Source: Chenopodium formosanum
Lineage: Eukaryota; Streptophyta; Magnoliopsida; Caryophyllales; Amaranthaceae
NCBI GenBank assembly: GCA_024500155.1
Contig: CM044877.1
Location: forward strand, 28,552,501 to 28,616,500
Length of the DNA stretch: 64,000 nt
Direction: 5' to 3'
Under the pieces are notes generated by a model. That model did no database searches, was not told the DNA's origin, and worked only from the letters and a program-made list of their open reading frames with translations. The translations under genes and the position numbers were made by a program. Shown here in pieces: positions 36,582-47,258 of the stretch. Position 1 is the stretch's first letter; each line of letters opens with the position of its first letter.

Positions 36582-37842
36582 TGTAGGGGTTTGGTGAGTC
36601 CGAATCACCGCGGAAACAACCCCGACCCAAGGAACCACTCATAATTAATAAAACCATAAAGCATAAATAAATAAGCACAAGAGAAGGAAGAACGAATCAT
36701 ACCCTTGAAGTGAGCATCGCCCTCTCAAAACGGGCTCTTACTTGAAAGCCTTGAGCATCGCAAATGCCGTGCCTCCAACGGTATCCACCCACAAAGGACG
36801 AACACGACTTTTTAGGTCCGCTACCTTAGAGTTAGCAAGGTCAAACCAAAACCCAAGTGTTAATGGATTTTAAGAGTTTTTCCAAAATATAGAATGCTCT
36901 TTCTAACTCCCACTCAAACACTTTTCTCCAAATCCCAAGATTGGTATTTATAAAGAAATGTGGGAGTGAGAATTTCAATCCCATCAATGTGGGATCATGA
37001 AATTCCTCAATTTAATTTAAAGCTAAAATAAATTAAATATGCAAGCAAGTAATAAATCAACAAGTGTCTTAGTCATATGTAAAGAGGAGTATGGACCACT
37101 TGGAGAGGAGGGGACCATACTTGTTCCCCACTCCTTCCTCTCCTTGTGACACTTGTCCACACAAAAGCAAGCTTCACTTGCTAGCTCTCCCCTTTACCCG
37201 ACCCTATGCCATGGGCCAGCTAGCCCCGCCCGTGGGGGCTGCTAGCTGCTGCCAACTCGGCCCAGCACGCCCACGCACAAGAGTGTGGGCTGCTGCTGCC
37301 GAGTGGCGCTGCTAGCTAGCCACGCACTAGTGCGGGCTGTAAGCAGCAGCGCACGCGCCAGCATGCCTCGGTTTTCTTGCGGGCTGTTGGCCGTGCCTTG
37401 CTAGCACGGCTTGCATATGGTGCGGGCTGCTAGCTCGGCTAATCCCCTAGCACTCGGGATTTCGATGCTAGGGGTATTTTGGTCATTGTTGATTTATTAC
37501 TAATTTGTCGTCTCGTCTTTTTATTATTTTTTACTCGACTTTCGACGCTCGGTTTTGACGCTCTAAGCTCGAATTTCCAACGTCTAAATATTTAACACTC
37601 GGGCGACGAATTATTTTCTTCCGAATTAATTCGTCGAGTCGGTTTGTATATTTTGCTTGGGTGTGACCCGAAGGGTTCAGTCAAGATTAAGCTGTAATAT
37701 TAATTATATTAATATTAGTGGTCGGAAGTGGCCTCCACCCAGACATTCTGATCATTTGACCTTACTGAATATATTAGCTCTCTAATAATTCTGAACCTGC
37801 TATAAGAATAATACACTTGTTCGAAGGACACCATTCCTTTCA
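36582..37842 (-). repeat. Solo E-family LTR inserted just upstream of element A gag
   Basis: It starts TGTAGGGGTTTGGTGAGTCC and ends CCTTTCA, paralleling 11711-12855 from the ACCGC start block to the TTCnAAGGACACCATTC end. No PPT or PBS flanks it. The flanks ATTCT (36577-36581) and CTTCT (37843-37847) match at four of five bases, consistent with a decayed target duplication. It has a sense TATA-like box near 36945-36955 and a G+C-rich block (37180-37440) in place of the CCACGTGG array. It is about 115 bp longer than the 11711 copy. Confidence 0.8.
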
Positions 37843-38870
37843 CTTCTTGACCAAGTAACGTGACACCGAAACAAACACACCTTTAATGACCAAACTTAAC
37901 CTTAACCCATTCAGAAAGAAATAATTTATTTTGAATTAACTTTATATATATATTTTTTAAAAGTATGGGAGGATACAATAGGACTTACTCTAAAAAAAAC
38001 GAAACAAAAAGAACGACACAAGACCACCCTAAAAGTACGGTAATGAAATGGTGCACAACTAACGGAAAAGTGAGTGAACACGACATGTGAGAGATTAAGT
38101 GAAGGTTATGGACACGTGTTATGACCGTACAGCTAGACAGGACACCAAACCAGACATACGATCCATGTAAGCATGCTCAAAGACAAAAAAAAAAAAAAGC
38201 TGATTGGACAAACCTCATGGGCACCGTGTCACAGCGCTGACTGTCGTGACACGGTACAGTGCACCGTCAAACGGGGCAAAGTACCATGTCACGACATTGA
38301 ACACCGTGGCGCGGCAGACCTGCCGTGACACGGTGCGCAATTCCAGGCCTAAATTCGCATAATTCTAGGTTTTAATAAATTTGTAGTCCGTACTAATTAC
38401 TATGCGGGAATAAAAACCCTCGGTCATGGGTTAAAAAAAAAGAGCAAACACATGAGGGTTAGCACTGAATAAACCATGTAGCATTTAGTCACAATGATGT
38501 AAAAAGAGTTCGCAACCTAAGTTCAAGATCTATGTTCAACTATTGGTTAAGCTTTGGGTGTCAAAAAGGGTACCATGGTAAAGAGTTTGGACGCGTTAGC
38601 AAGGCAGCCTCCCTTGAGGGTGTAAGCCAACGGGTGGCTCCGCGAGTTTGTGATGAAATCAAACTCGACTCCAAGGTTGGAGTGGATTTATTAACTCGGA
38701 TGAACCCTTATTGCCATGACCATTTTTAGGTCGATAGAGCTTAAAACCCCCGGGGCTAAGACGCATGTAGAACACACACGTTTTTTCAGAAAAATCGAAG
38801 GAAGTTGACTGTGAGAAGAGAAAACAAGTGTAGGGAATATTTCAAGCATTACCCCTAGCTTGAACCCCAC
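37843..38870 (-). other. Element A 5' leader remnant
   Basis: This is non-coding sequence between the gag start side and LTR B. It holds a dyad array at 38223-38335. No PBS could be recognised. The border with LTR B is uncertain (38768-38880). Confidence 0.55.
38223..38335. repeat. Phased dyad array in the element A leader
   Basis: Six units start at about 38223, 38242, 38263, 38283, 38303 and 38322, a 20-bp period. They include ACCGTGTCAC, TCGTGACACGGT, ACCGTCAAACGG and CCGTGACACGGT. Confidence 0.85.
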
Positions 38871-40073
38871 TGTGATCATACACTAAAGTACGGTGGCGTC
38901 CAAAAGGAAAGAAGATAGAGCAAAAGAGTCACCAACAAGTTTTAGGAATTTGTAAACCGTTCATAGGGTGAAGGTTACACCCATTAACGATCCAAGAGAT
39001 CGTTAACTCCAATAGGTCTTGAACCATGACTGGTAGTTCGGGGATGAAGGTACAAATCCAACCTTAAAGAGATTGAACCTTCCCTAATAATAGGCCTTTA
39101 CTTTATTTTGATCGTATTCTTGTGCGCTTTCTGACTAACATGCAATCAATAGGATTAACCCTAAACCTGTTTATCTATGTTGGTTGAATATTCATGCACA
39201 AATTAAACTATTATTGGCGATCACTTGAATTATAATCATATTAACCCTAAACAAGATTATTAATTATCTTATTAAGCGTGATTACAAGTACCAATTCTCT
39301 TTAAACATGCATAAAAGGTGTGATCAAGCAATAACAATAAATATCAAGCAACATAATAAATATCAAAACAATTATTGTAACGATTAAAAAAATCATAATC
39401 ATAAAAATAATCGTGTTAAAGCATAATAGAAAGATCCTAGGCATGATACTAACAAGATTAATAACAAACCCTAGCATGTCACTAAACAATAAAGATCAAA
39501 GCTTTAGCCCTAACATGATACTAACATGCATAAATATCAGGAAGAACATAAAAGGCATCATACTTTTAATCATACTTGATATTAAAGTTACCCTAAACAT
39601 GATACTAGGAATTTATTGTTGTCACCCTAAACGTCAAGTTAAAGAAAACATCCTAACATGATACTAGGAATCATAATAACAACCTAAGCATGATTTCTAC
39701 ATCATAATATCAAATAAAACAATTAAAGCACTTACTTGGATGCCTCGTACCTCTTTCTAATAACAAAATACACGCGTTAGTAACTTCAAGGAAAATAATA
39801 AACAAACAATTAAATTAAATAATTGAAAGAGAGATTTGGGACCAAACCCTCAGAAATATCAAACCTTTTACGTCTATGGCGAAGGCAAATTCGAATAATG
39901 CTAAGTGTATCTAGGTCTCGTGAATGCGGAATTTTGTAAAAAGAGAAGGTAGGTTTAGAAGAGAGAGAGAGAAGCTTTAGCTTAGAGAGAAGCTTTAGCT
40001 TAGAGAGAAGAATTAGAAAACTAGAGAGTTGGTGATTGTAGATTGTAGATGATTCAAAGCGGAGTTTTTAGGA

Positions 40074-40085
40074 GGCTATTTATAG
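40074..40085 (-). promoter_or_regulatory. TATA box of LTR B
   Basis: The minus strand reads CTATAAATAGCC. The B-type dyad array begins about 60 bp upstream on the sense strand. Confidence 0.7.
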
Positions 40086-40145
40086 AGAAAATCAGCTAAA
40101 AAGATAGAAAATCAAACCAAAGTTCTGATGTGAAAAAACTGAGTT

Positions 40146-40234
40146 AGCTCCAGACGCTGACATTAGCGCCAGACGCTAATGCTAGCGCCAGGCGCCAAGC
40201 TTAGCGCCAGACGCTAATGCTGGCGTTTGGCGCT
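40146..40234. repeat. Phased dyad array, LTR B
   Basis: Units start at 40146, 40165, 40184, 40203 and 40222, an exact 19-bp period. The consensus is AGCGCCAGACGCT; the last is GGCGTTTGGCGCT. The core is AGCG-n5-CGCT. It is unrelated in sequence to the A/C motif but occupies the same place upstream of the LTR TATA box. Confidence 0.9.
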
Positions 40235-40984
40235 AATCCAATTTTTGATGCGTTTTCTAAAATCAGATAAAAATTAACCGTACAGGAGGATAAAATCGTA
40301 TTTTCCTCAAAAACATTCTTTTATTCTGATTAAAACTCTAAAAAGTCAACAAAAGTCTATTTATCAATGCTAATTGAATTAGGAATGAAAAGAACCTTCT
40401 AGAAGAATCTAGAAGACTAAAATAATTCCTAATACAATTAGGAATGATAAATCCATGTTAGGCCCTCCCCTAGATCATTGGGCCGCATATAATGCTCAAA
40501 CCGGGCCCAGTTTAGTAATTTGGCCATAACTTCCTCAATATTCATCGGAATTGGGCTTATAATATATCATTGGAAAGCTCTTTTCAAGCCCTATCCAAGT
40601 ACATTACTATTGGACCCATATCATGGACTAACCAAAATGGATTGGCTGTTTTCTAAAAATAAGTTTTCAAAAAACAGAGAGAAAAGAAAAGAAATTAAAA
40701 CTATCCGCAACACTAGATTTTCCACACATTCACTTCATTCGATTATGATTTGACGTGAAAGGTACTCATCACCGCGTTTGGTTTTGGGGAGACACAAATG
40801 GGTGTCTACAGAAGCCCCCACTTTAACTGAGTTTGGAGAAACGCCAGTTTCGAAAACAAAAGTCAAAGTATTGATAGGGACGGAGAATGATTCAAAACAT
40901 TCTGCGATCCTAAATCACACTTATAACGACAATACCTGCAAACTAGCGTTAGTTAAACAGATAAAAGAGTTAAGAAACTCGTAT

Positions 40985-41345
40985 TTTACACCGTCGAGCA
41001 GACGTCTTTGAAGGTAACCAATTTGTTACTGCATTTTGTTTTGACGACCTTCCACAAGCTAGAGAACGCCATCCCGCTTGAAGACTGCTACGTTTGTAAC
41101 TGCCTCCTATTTCCGCTTTGATAATCTTCCGTAAGCCAGGGAACACTATCGAAGATTGCTTTGCTTGAAACGATCCTCTTCTTCTTTGTGACCATCTTCC
41201 ACATCTTAGGGAACACGATCGAAGACAACTCCGCTTGAAATCACCTCCAGTTGTTTGTGACAACTCTCCGCAAGCTAGGGAACACTGCTGAAGATATTCT
41301 CGCTTGAAACTATCCTCTATTGTTGCGATAATATTCCAAAGAAAA
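40985..41345. repeat. Tandem repeats of about 70 bp in element B 3' spacer
   Basis: Roughly five degenerate units are built on 'GTGACnATCTTCC', 'AGCTAGGGAACAC' and 'GAAGATTGCTCCGCTTGAAA'. They sit where element A has its different 65-75 bp repeats, so position is conserved but sequence is not. Confidence 0.75.
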
Positions 41346-41403
41346 TTACCGAAGACCTAAGCTTGTCGATCTTTAAAAGCTCGCTTGAACTTTGCTTCCG
41401 TTA

Positions 41404-42033
41404 TGCCTATACGTCGGCGCTTTTGCTGCTTCTGAACCTGTATGTCGGTGCCTCACTACGTGAAAAAATGAATTTGGCACCGGTTCAAACCCAGCCTAAG
41501 GCACCGGTTTGAATCGGTGCCAATGTGGGGGGTGCCAATAAGTGGTTTAAAAAGGCACCAGTTATCTGGTGCCAAAAATGGCAAAAAAAAATAATGGCTT
41601 ATTTTAGGCACCGGTTAACCGGTGCCAAAAGTGTCCAAATTTTTTTATTTTTTGTTTTATTTACTTAAAAATTAAATAGACTAAATTAATAACCACATCA
41701 AAACATAAATCCAATATCAATCAATATCATCGAATATTTACAGTATATAATAAAAAAAATTACAATATACATCAATAAAATAGTTCAATTACAACATATA
41801 ACTACGAAAAAAAATTGCAATATAAATAAAAAAATAACCCATTCACATCTAAATCAATATTCTTGTATCTTATTTTTTCTATTTCAAATCTAAATAACAT
41901 ACCTGCACCAATTAGAACAAAAAAAAATTGATTAATATAATCAATCTTCAAAAAAAAAAACCCAAAAATTTAATCCCAAAAATTCAAACCCAGAAATTTA
42001 TTCCAAAAAATTCAAACCCAGAAAAAAATTGAA

Positions 42034-42069
<36 letters not shown>

Positions 42070-43290
42070 AAAAACCCAGTATTCGGATAAACCCAGAAAA
42101 CGAAAAAAATTGAAATCGAATAAACCCAGAAAAAAAAAAAACAGATCGAATAAACCTAAAAAAAAAAAAAACAAAAACCGATTAAAATAAAAATCAAAAA
42201 CTGATTAAAACCCTGAAAATAAAAAATAAAATTCTATAAAAAAAAAACTAAGAAAATAAAAATAAAAAACAAAATAAAATCGCTTAAATTAAAAAAAAAT
42301 CGATTAAAATAAAAAATAAAAAAAAAAACCCGAAATTTTTTTAAAAAAATGAATTAAAAAAAATCGATCGAAAAATTGATTAAGACAAAAAACCTGAAAT
42401 AAAAAACAAAAACGAACCCAAAAAATAAAACCTTGGATTAAAAAAAATAAACCCTGAAAATTAAATAAAAAAAACCGAATTAAAATGATTAACATAAAAA
42501 AAATCGATTAAAACAAAAACCTAGGAAAAAAAAAAGAAAATTGAATAACCTCGAATTGGTGTTGCATGTGGTGGTGGTGCAAGTGGTGGTCTTCAATAGA
42601 AAGAAAGGAGGACACGAGGGAGAAGGAGGTGAGGGAGAAGGAGATCGAGAAAGAAAGAGAAAGATGGTCAGTTGAAAATTACCAGGTTGTTAATTGCTGC
42701 CTCAGGGAGAAGGAAATCGAGAAAAAAAGAGAAAGGGGGCGGCTGACTCGATTCTACCGTTGATTTGGGCCCTTTGATTGACACTTTTGTGGGCTGGGCT
42801 GGGTCGGAGGTGGTGGTTGTGATGATGGTTGTTGTGGCGGTGAAATGGCAGCTGAAAAACTAATTACTCGAGTAAGATGGTTAGTTGAGAAGGAGAAGGA
42901 AGGAGGAGGAGAGGAGAGGAGAGGAGAGGAAAGGAGAGGAGAGAGAAAGAGGAATGAATTAGGTTTAGGGTTGAGAAAAAATAGAATAGCAGCCGCTTTT
43001 TTTTTAAAAATACTTAAAAGGTCGGTTCACAAAGGCACCGGTTCAAACCGGTGGCCTTTATGTTTTTGCCACCGGTTTGAAATGAATCGGTGCCTTTTAT
43101 TCTGGTTTAGCTTCCCACCAATTTTGTAGCCCATTTTTGGCACTGGTTTGGACTGAAACGGTGCCAATTAGGGGGTGCCTTTTTGATATTTTCTACTAGT
43201 GCCTTTCGCTGAATGAACCAGTATGTCGGTGCCCTTTTGCTGTATGAACCACTATGTCGGTACCTTTTGCGATGAGCCAATGCTTAGGCG
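41404..43290. repeat. Short GTCGGTGCC-type repeats split by the CACTA element
   Basis: Units of about 31 bp with the phrase 'TATGTCGGTGCCnTTTGCTG' occur at 41405-41453 and again at 43205-43270. The CACTA element lies inside one unit, after GGTGCCT. Confidence 0.7.
41454..43201. mobile_element. Non-autonomous CACTA transposon
   Basis: The ends are CACTACGTGAAAAAA and, on the other strand, CACTAGTAGAAAATA. A 3-bp target duplication, CCT, lies at 41451-41453 and 43202-43204. CACTA termini and 3-bp duplications are diagnostic of the superfamily. Subterminal zones (41470-41640 and 43020-43190) are packed with GGCACCGGTT and its complement, which pair as palindromes and are the usual kind of transposase-binding subterminal repeats. 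The 1.75-kb body is A-rich in the middle (41640-42540) and GAGA-rich at 42600-42960. No transposase domain is visible, and the open frames there are low-complexity. Confidence 0.9.
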
Positions 43291-43500
43291 CTTTAAGCTA
43301 AGTGAGACGATCATTCATCAGGTTGATCACTTTATATAATTGTAATCAAGACGATTACTAAAATCGTGTCAAATTGCTTAGAGGGGCTAACTGGCGTACC
43401 AAGGAGCCTAAAATATATTGCAAAAGGTTGAAAAACCCGTACTGGGTGGCCGAACGATCTGGCGCCGCTGAAATATTGCTAGTGTCGCATATTTGGTTGT

Positions 43501-43572
43501 AGCGCCAGACGCTGGTACTAGCGCCAAGCGCTAAGCCTTATCGATTGACGCCAAGGTCTGACGCTTGGCGCT
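43501..43572. repeat. Dyad array upstream of the PMD gene (B)
   Basis: AGCGCCAGACGCT (43501) and AGCGCCAAGCGCT (43520) are 19 bp apart. GACGCTTGGCGCT (about 43560) follows two periods on. A TATA-like CTTAAATACC (43588-43597) begins about 15 bp after the array, then a pyrimidine-rich stretch. Confidence 0.8.
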
Positions 43573-43745
43573 AGAGTCAGGTTTTCCTTAAATACCCTTC
43601 TCTTCTTCATTTTCGCTACTGCTGCTCGCGTTCTTGCTCAAGAAATTCCCAGAACTTCATTTGGATCGTTCTTGCTTGTTTCTCAACCGAATTCGTTCAA
43701 AATTGTTGCAAATAAAAGCTTATTCCATCCATTTTCCCTATCTAT

Positions 43746-44215
43746 GTAAGTTTCCTGCAAACTCACGCCGGTTTTAATGAATTTCACATGTATTTGTTTA
43801 CGAATTTCTTGAAAATTCGAATCTTAACTTGCTAAATTCTCTTAGTTTATCAAATTTTATGCCATGAAATAGCTTGATTATGCTTATATATTGCTTTGGG
43901 AGTAATTTGATACTTGTTTGACTCAATTTGGTGAAGAAACGAACGAATCACCATTGTAAGACCTCTTAAGGTCGGGAAGACAATGTGGCTTGTTCTTGAC
44001 GTTTTTCCTAGAAATTATTGTCCAATTTGTCACAATAATTACTATAGTATTGCAAGAAATTGTTTGAATGCTTGAAAAATGTCGTATATGCTCAATTTAA
44101 ATTTGTGCTCTGTTTTAGTACTACGTACTCTGTTTTTTGCGAGCATAGTATCATGAAGCTAGACGAACCTTAAGTACTATAGAACCTTAATTTATGATGA
44201 TTTTGCATAATGTAG
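43746..44215 (+). other. 5'-UTR intron of antisense PMD gene (B)
   Basis: The donor GTAAGTTTCC is preceded by ATCTAT, exactly as in element A. The acceptor TGCATAATGTAG ends one base before the ATG at 44217. Confidence 0.75.
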
Positions 44216-44216
44216 C

Positions 44217-45899
44217 ATGGCTAGACAACGAGGTTCTGGTTCATGGTCCCGAGACGTCAAACAGAAGCATGAGACCGTAGAGGACGACGCTAATCCGTCC
44301 ACTTCACTCGACCGGCTCCCTAAGTGGATGAGCGGACTTTGTACTTCTCTCCCATCCACCATATCTCTGAGAGGGTGATACTGGGCATCATAGTTGGGAG
44401 GATGCGCTTCCATGGTTCCGGTTGCGACATTTTAGGCGACCTGTACAAGATGTACTTCGCCAATGACGACGAGACGAGACTTCTATGGGAGTCTTGCGGA
44501 CTGACTGTACTCTTTAAGACCTCAGTGGCCATGATTGCCTCTAGCGGGGGTCGCCATGTGGTTCGTGCTCTGGTGGAGTTCTTTAGGGACACCACCAACA
44601 CTTTCCACTTCCCTTGGGGTGAGATGATGGTCACCCCAACCGACTTCAGTCTCATTACGGGACTGGAGTTTAGCTCTGTGGCGATGTCGTTTGATAGCGA
44701 GATCAGCGTCTTTTCTACCGAGGTCGAGGAGCTGTTGGGTTCGATTAATGTTCGAGCTCGAGCTGAGGTGGAGTCGACTCAGTTCAGCGCGAAGGGCATT
44801 CGCCGCTCGACTCTAGCAGCGACTTTTGATGATGGTGCGACTACCCGAGAGGAGCGATTGCGCATCTTTGCACTTATCTCGCTATCAGGGACGTTCTCCC
44901 CTAACAAGGGTAGTAGGGCATTGCTTTACTACCTTCCAAATTTCCGTGATCTACATCGGATCGGGATTTACGACTGGGCCAGCTTGGCCTATGCTGACTT
45001 TATCCAAGAGTTGCGGGACTCGTGCCGGCATCGGTCCTTCACGGGGAAGGTTTCTCTATCTGGCTTTTGGAGGATCGTAGAGGTATACTTTATCTCCTGT
45101 AAAGTTTAGCTCTAAACTTTAGTTAGCACGCGCTGATAATTTTTGCCTTTTTTAGTTCTGGTTCTACGAGTACTTTTTCCCTCAGCTACGCTGGCGAGAC
45201 CATCGCCGCGCAGGTTTCCAGTAAGTGCTTCCTAGGGAAGCCGCCGCGTGGGGGTGTCCACCGCTTATGTCCCAGATTGGATCATCTCGGTATGGCTCTT
45301 TACTTATTTGAATATTTTGTGATACCTTTGATAGATTCTTGTCTGATAGACGTTCTTTGCAGGAGCCTGGTGTGCTGTACTAACCATGGGTCGACTTGGC
45401 AGTCCATGGGCTAGCCGCGCAGTATTCTGCTGAGCGTCGCCATTTCTTGGGGACCTATGGAGCGGTCGCGTAACTCAGGGAGAGGGTTGCTATTCAGCAT
45501 TCCTCAGATAATTTTGTCGTTCCTGCTCCTCCACCGCGTCACATGTTTAATGTCGTGCGGCTGGTGAGCATGTCAAAGGGAGCTGGTACCCCTTGGCGAT
45601 CTTACACGATCCTGGGGCGGTGTTATGAGGATGAGCTACTGCCGTTGTTAGCTACAGTTCCTGTACTTGCTGAGGAGGTGGCGGTATTATTTTCAGCTTT
45701 TACCTTTCGTTAAGTAGCCCCCAAGTAATGCTTTACTGATTTTGACTTGCTTTGTCAGGGTGGTCCTGCTGAGTTTGTGCCACCTCGTATGTCCATCCAC
45801 TATCAGGGGACATACGGGCCGATTGAGGAGATGATTCCTTCGGCTCCTGAGGGTGAGCGTTTTGTGGAGTAGTTGATTCCTCGTCACCAGACTAGGGTA

Positions 45900-45933
<34 letters not shown>

Positions 45934-46568
45934 AACTTTTGTCGATATATGTTATGCATGTTTACTCACTTAATTCTTTGACAGTTCTCACGCGAGGTGG
46001 TCTCGGCGATGGCACGATACATAGATGCCTTCCGAAGCCAGCTCGTCCGGATGAGGAATGTGGCTACATGTCGTCGAGACGACGCCGTTCAGGAGGTAGC
46101 TTCCCTTCTAATGTTTTTGCATTAACGCTTCTATTTTGCACAGTTCTGATCTTAGTTTCTTTTTTGCAGGGTTAGCCCATTCCTTCTCGTACCCGTACAA
46201 GACCTGAGGTGCGGAGGGAACCGGCGAGGTCTAGCCGGAGACGTTGGCGCACTAGTTCGGGTGGTCGGGGCGGCCGTTCTGAGGTTGCCCGTACCGAGGC
46301 GGTAGAGGGCTCAAGCTCTTCATCTTAGGATGCACATGCTGCGCCGGTAGGCCAGGGAGAGGCTACCTCGGCTCTTAGAGGTGGTGGAATGTACGAGGCC
46401 GACTCGTCATCGCAGCAGCCTCCACAGCCTCAGCCTCAGGTTGATCTTGGGTAGACGAGTCCTGTGCTGATTTTTCCACCTCCCGAGGAGACCGGAGCTG
46501 GAGCAGAGGTTACTCCACGTACGGCGCAGTTTTATGAGATAATGGGTGTACGTCCCTCGGCGCCGTAG
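44217..46568 (+). pseudogene. Antisense PMD gene of element B, spliced, disabled
   Basis: The start MARQRGSGSWSRDV matches the MPRQRDCDHS start in A. The main body (44324-45082) is open: YFSPIHHISERVIL, then the PMD signature TNTFHFPWGEMMVTPTDF (44597-44650), then DWASLAYADF. Inferred exons are 44217-45082, 45156-45289, 45363-about 45677, 45759-45896, 45985-46095 and 46170-46568. Introns are GT-AG; one contains a run of about 30 T (45903-45932). The first coding intron follows 'GFWRIVE' and falls after 'GLWRVIE' in A, the same site. Lesions include a frame change near 44321, a frame break in exon 45156-45289, a TAA just after 45363 and TAG codons later. The tail is R/S- and Q/P-rich. The 46569-47041 spacer is AT-rich with no gene. 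Confidence 0.8.
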
Positions 46569-47041
46569 TTTGTTCCTGTGCTTTTTATTATTTTATTTTG
46601 ACTTTGTATAGAACTTTGCCTTTAATTAGACTCGTTATTTAGACATGCTTGTATATACATACTATTATTAGTTTATTCATCATTTATTGTTTTTTCATTA
46701 TTTTTATTTTGATGTGCATTTTTGTGTGTGCAAAGAATTGTGAAAATTAATTTTGTGAAATTTTTTTGCCATTTTTATTATTGATGGAGGGTATCCGACT
46801 TTCTCCCCTAAAAAGAAAAATGAAAAAATAAAAGTAAAAAAATATTGGATTTATAAAAACTTGGGAGTTAGTCTAAATAAAATCCGAAAAATAATATAAG
46901 CAATATAATAGTAATACTAATTAAATGAAATTAGAAAAAAATATATAAGAGAAGAATAAAGAGACCGTAAAGCCATTGGTCAGACTCGAATCAGGTAAAA
47001 AAGGCGATTTTTGGAAAGCTCGTATAATTATAAGGCACTTT

Positions 47042-47122
47042 AGCGCCAGCTGGCGCCACGTGTTTTGGTGTAACGCCAGGCGCTATACTTAGCGTTTGGC
47101 GCCAATGTTTGGCATCTGGCGC
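47042..47122. repeat. Dyad array upstream of the DUF7745-like gene (B)
   Basis: Units AGCGCCAGCTGGCGCC (47042), AACGCCAGGCGCT (47072), AGCGTTTGGCGCC (47091) and GGCATCTGGCGCT (47110/47111) occur. The last three keep a 19-bp step. The array ends about 50 bp before the TATA box. Confidence 0.85.
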
Positions 47123-47174
47123 TAAAGATCGCTGACTTCGAATCCTTTCTGGATTAAAACTGCGCCGATTTTGT

Positions 47175-47184
47175 GTATAAATAG
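47175..47184 (+). promoter_or_regulatory. TATA box of the DUF7745-like gene (B)
   Basis: GTATAAATAG is a canonical plant TATA box. The ATG of the gene is at 47259, leaving room for a leader of about 50 nt. Confidence 0.75.
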
Positions 47185-47258
47185 CCCCCTGCTCAGCCGA
47201 TTTTCTTCATAACTTCAGCAGATTAAATATTTTCTTAGCTCTTAAAAAAATAAAAATC

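Larger units (their letters stand above)
20933..38870 (-). mobile_element. Element A: Tat-like Ty3/gypsy retrotransposon with two antisense genes (5' LTR not seen)
   Basis: The sense strand is minus. From left to right: 3' LTR (20933-22649), PPT, tandem repeats, antisense PMD gene (24772-27377), antisense DUF7745-like gene (28166-29535), gag-pol (36458-30089), a solo E-family LTR (36582-37842) and the 5' leader (to about 38870). Tat-lineage elements are known for large size, a second RNase H and additional ORFs, some antisense and downstream of pol; all three features are present. No A-type 5' LTR lies next to the leader; the LTR of sister element B does, so B inserted there or the end was lost. 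Removing the solo LTR leaves about 16.7 kb. Confidence 0.85.
38871..40810 (-). repeat. Element B 3' LTR
   Basis: The right end, GGTGTCTACA, is followed by a PPT. The sense strand starts TGTAGACACCCATTTG, and LTR A starts similarly. Shared blocks with LTR A include CCAACAAGTTTT-AGGAA-TTGTAAACCGTT and the 'cctaaatc / GGGACGGAGAATGATT' region just outside. The left end is not certain: TG at 38871 is a candidate, 38768 another. Confidence 0.7.

Noticed and set aside
38871..40810. LTR B as the missing 5' LTR of element A
   Set aside because: It has the B-type 19-bp dyad, not the A-type, and a PPT adjoins its right side, so it is the 3' LTR of B.
42566..43129. Open frames inside the CACTA element
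   Set aside because: They are translations of GAGA-rich low-complexity DNA with no transposase motif.
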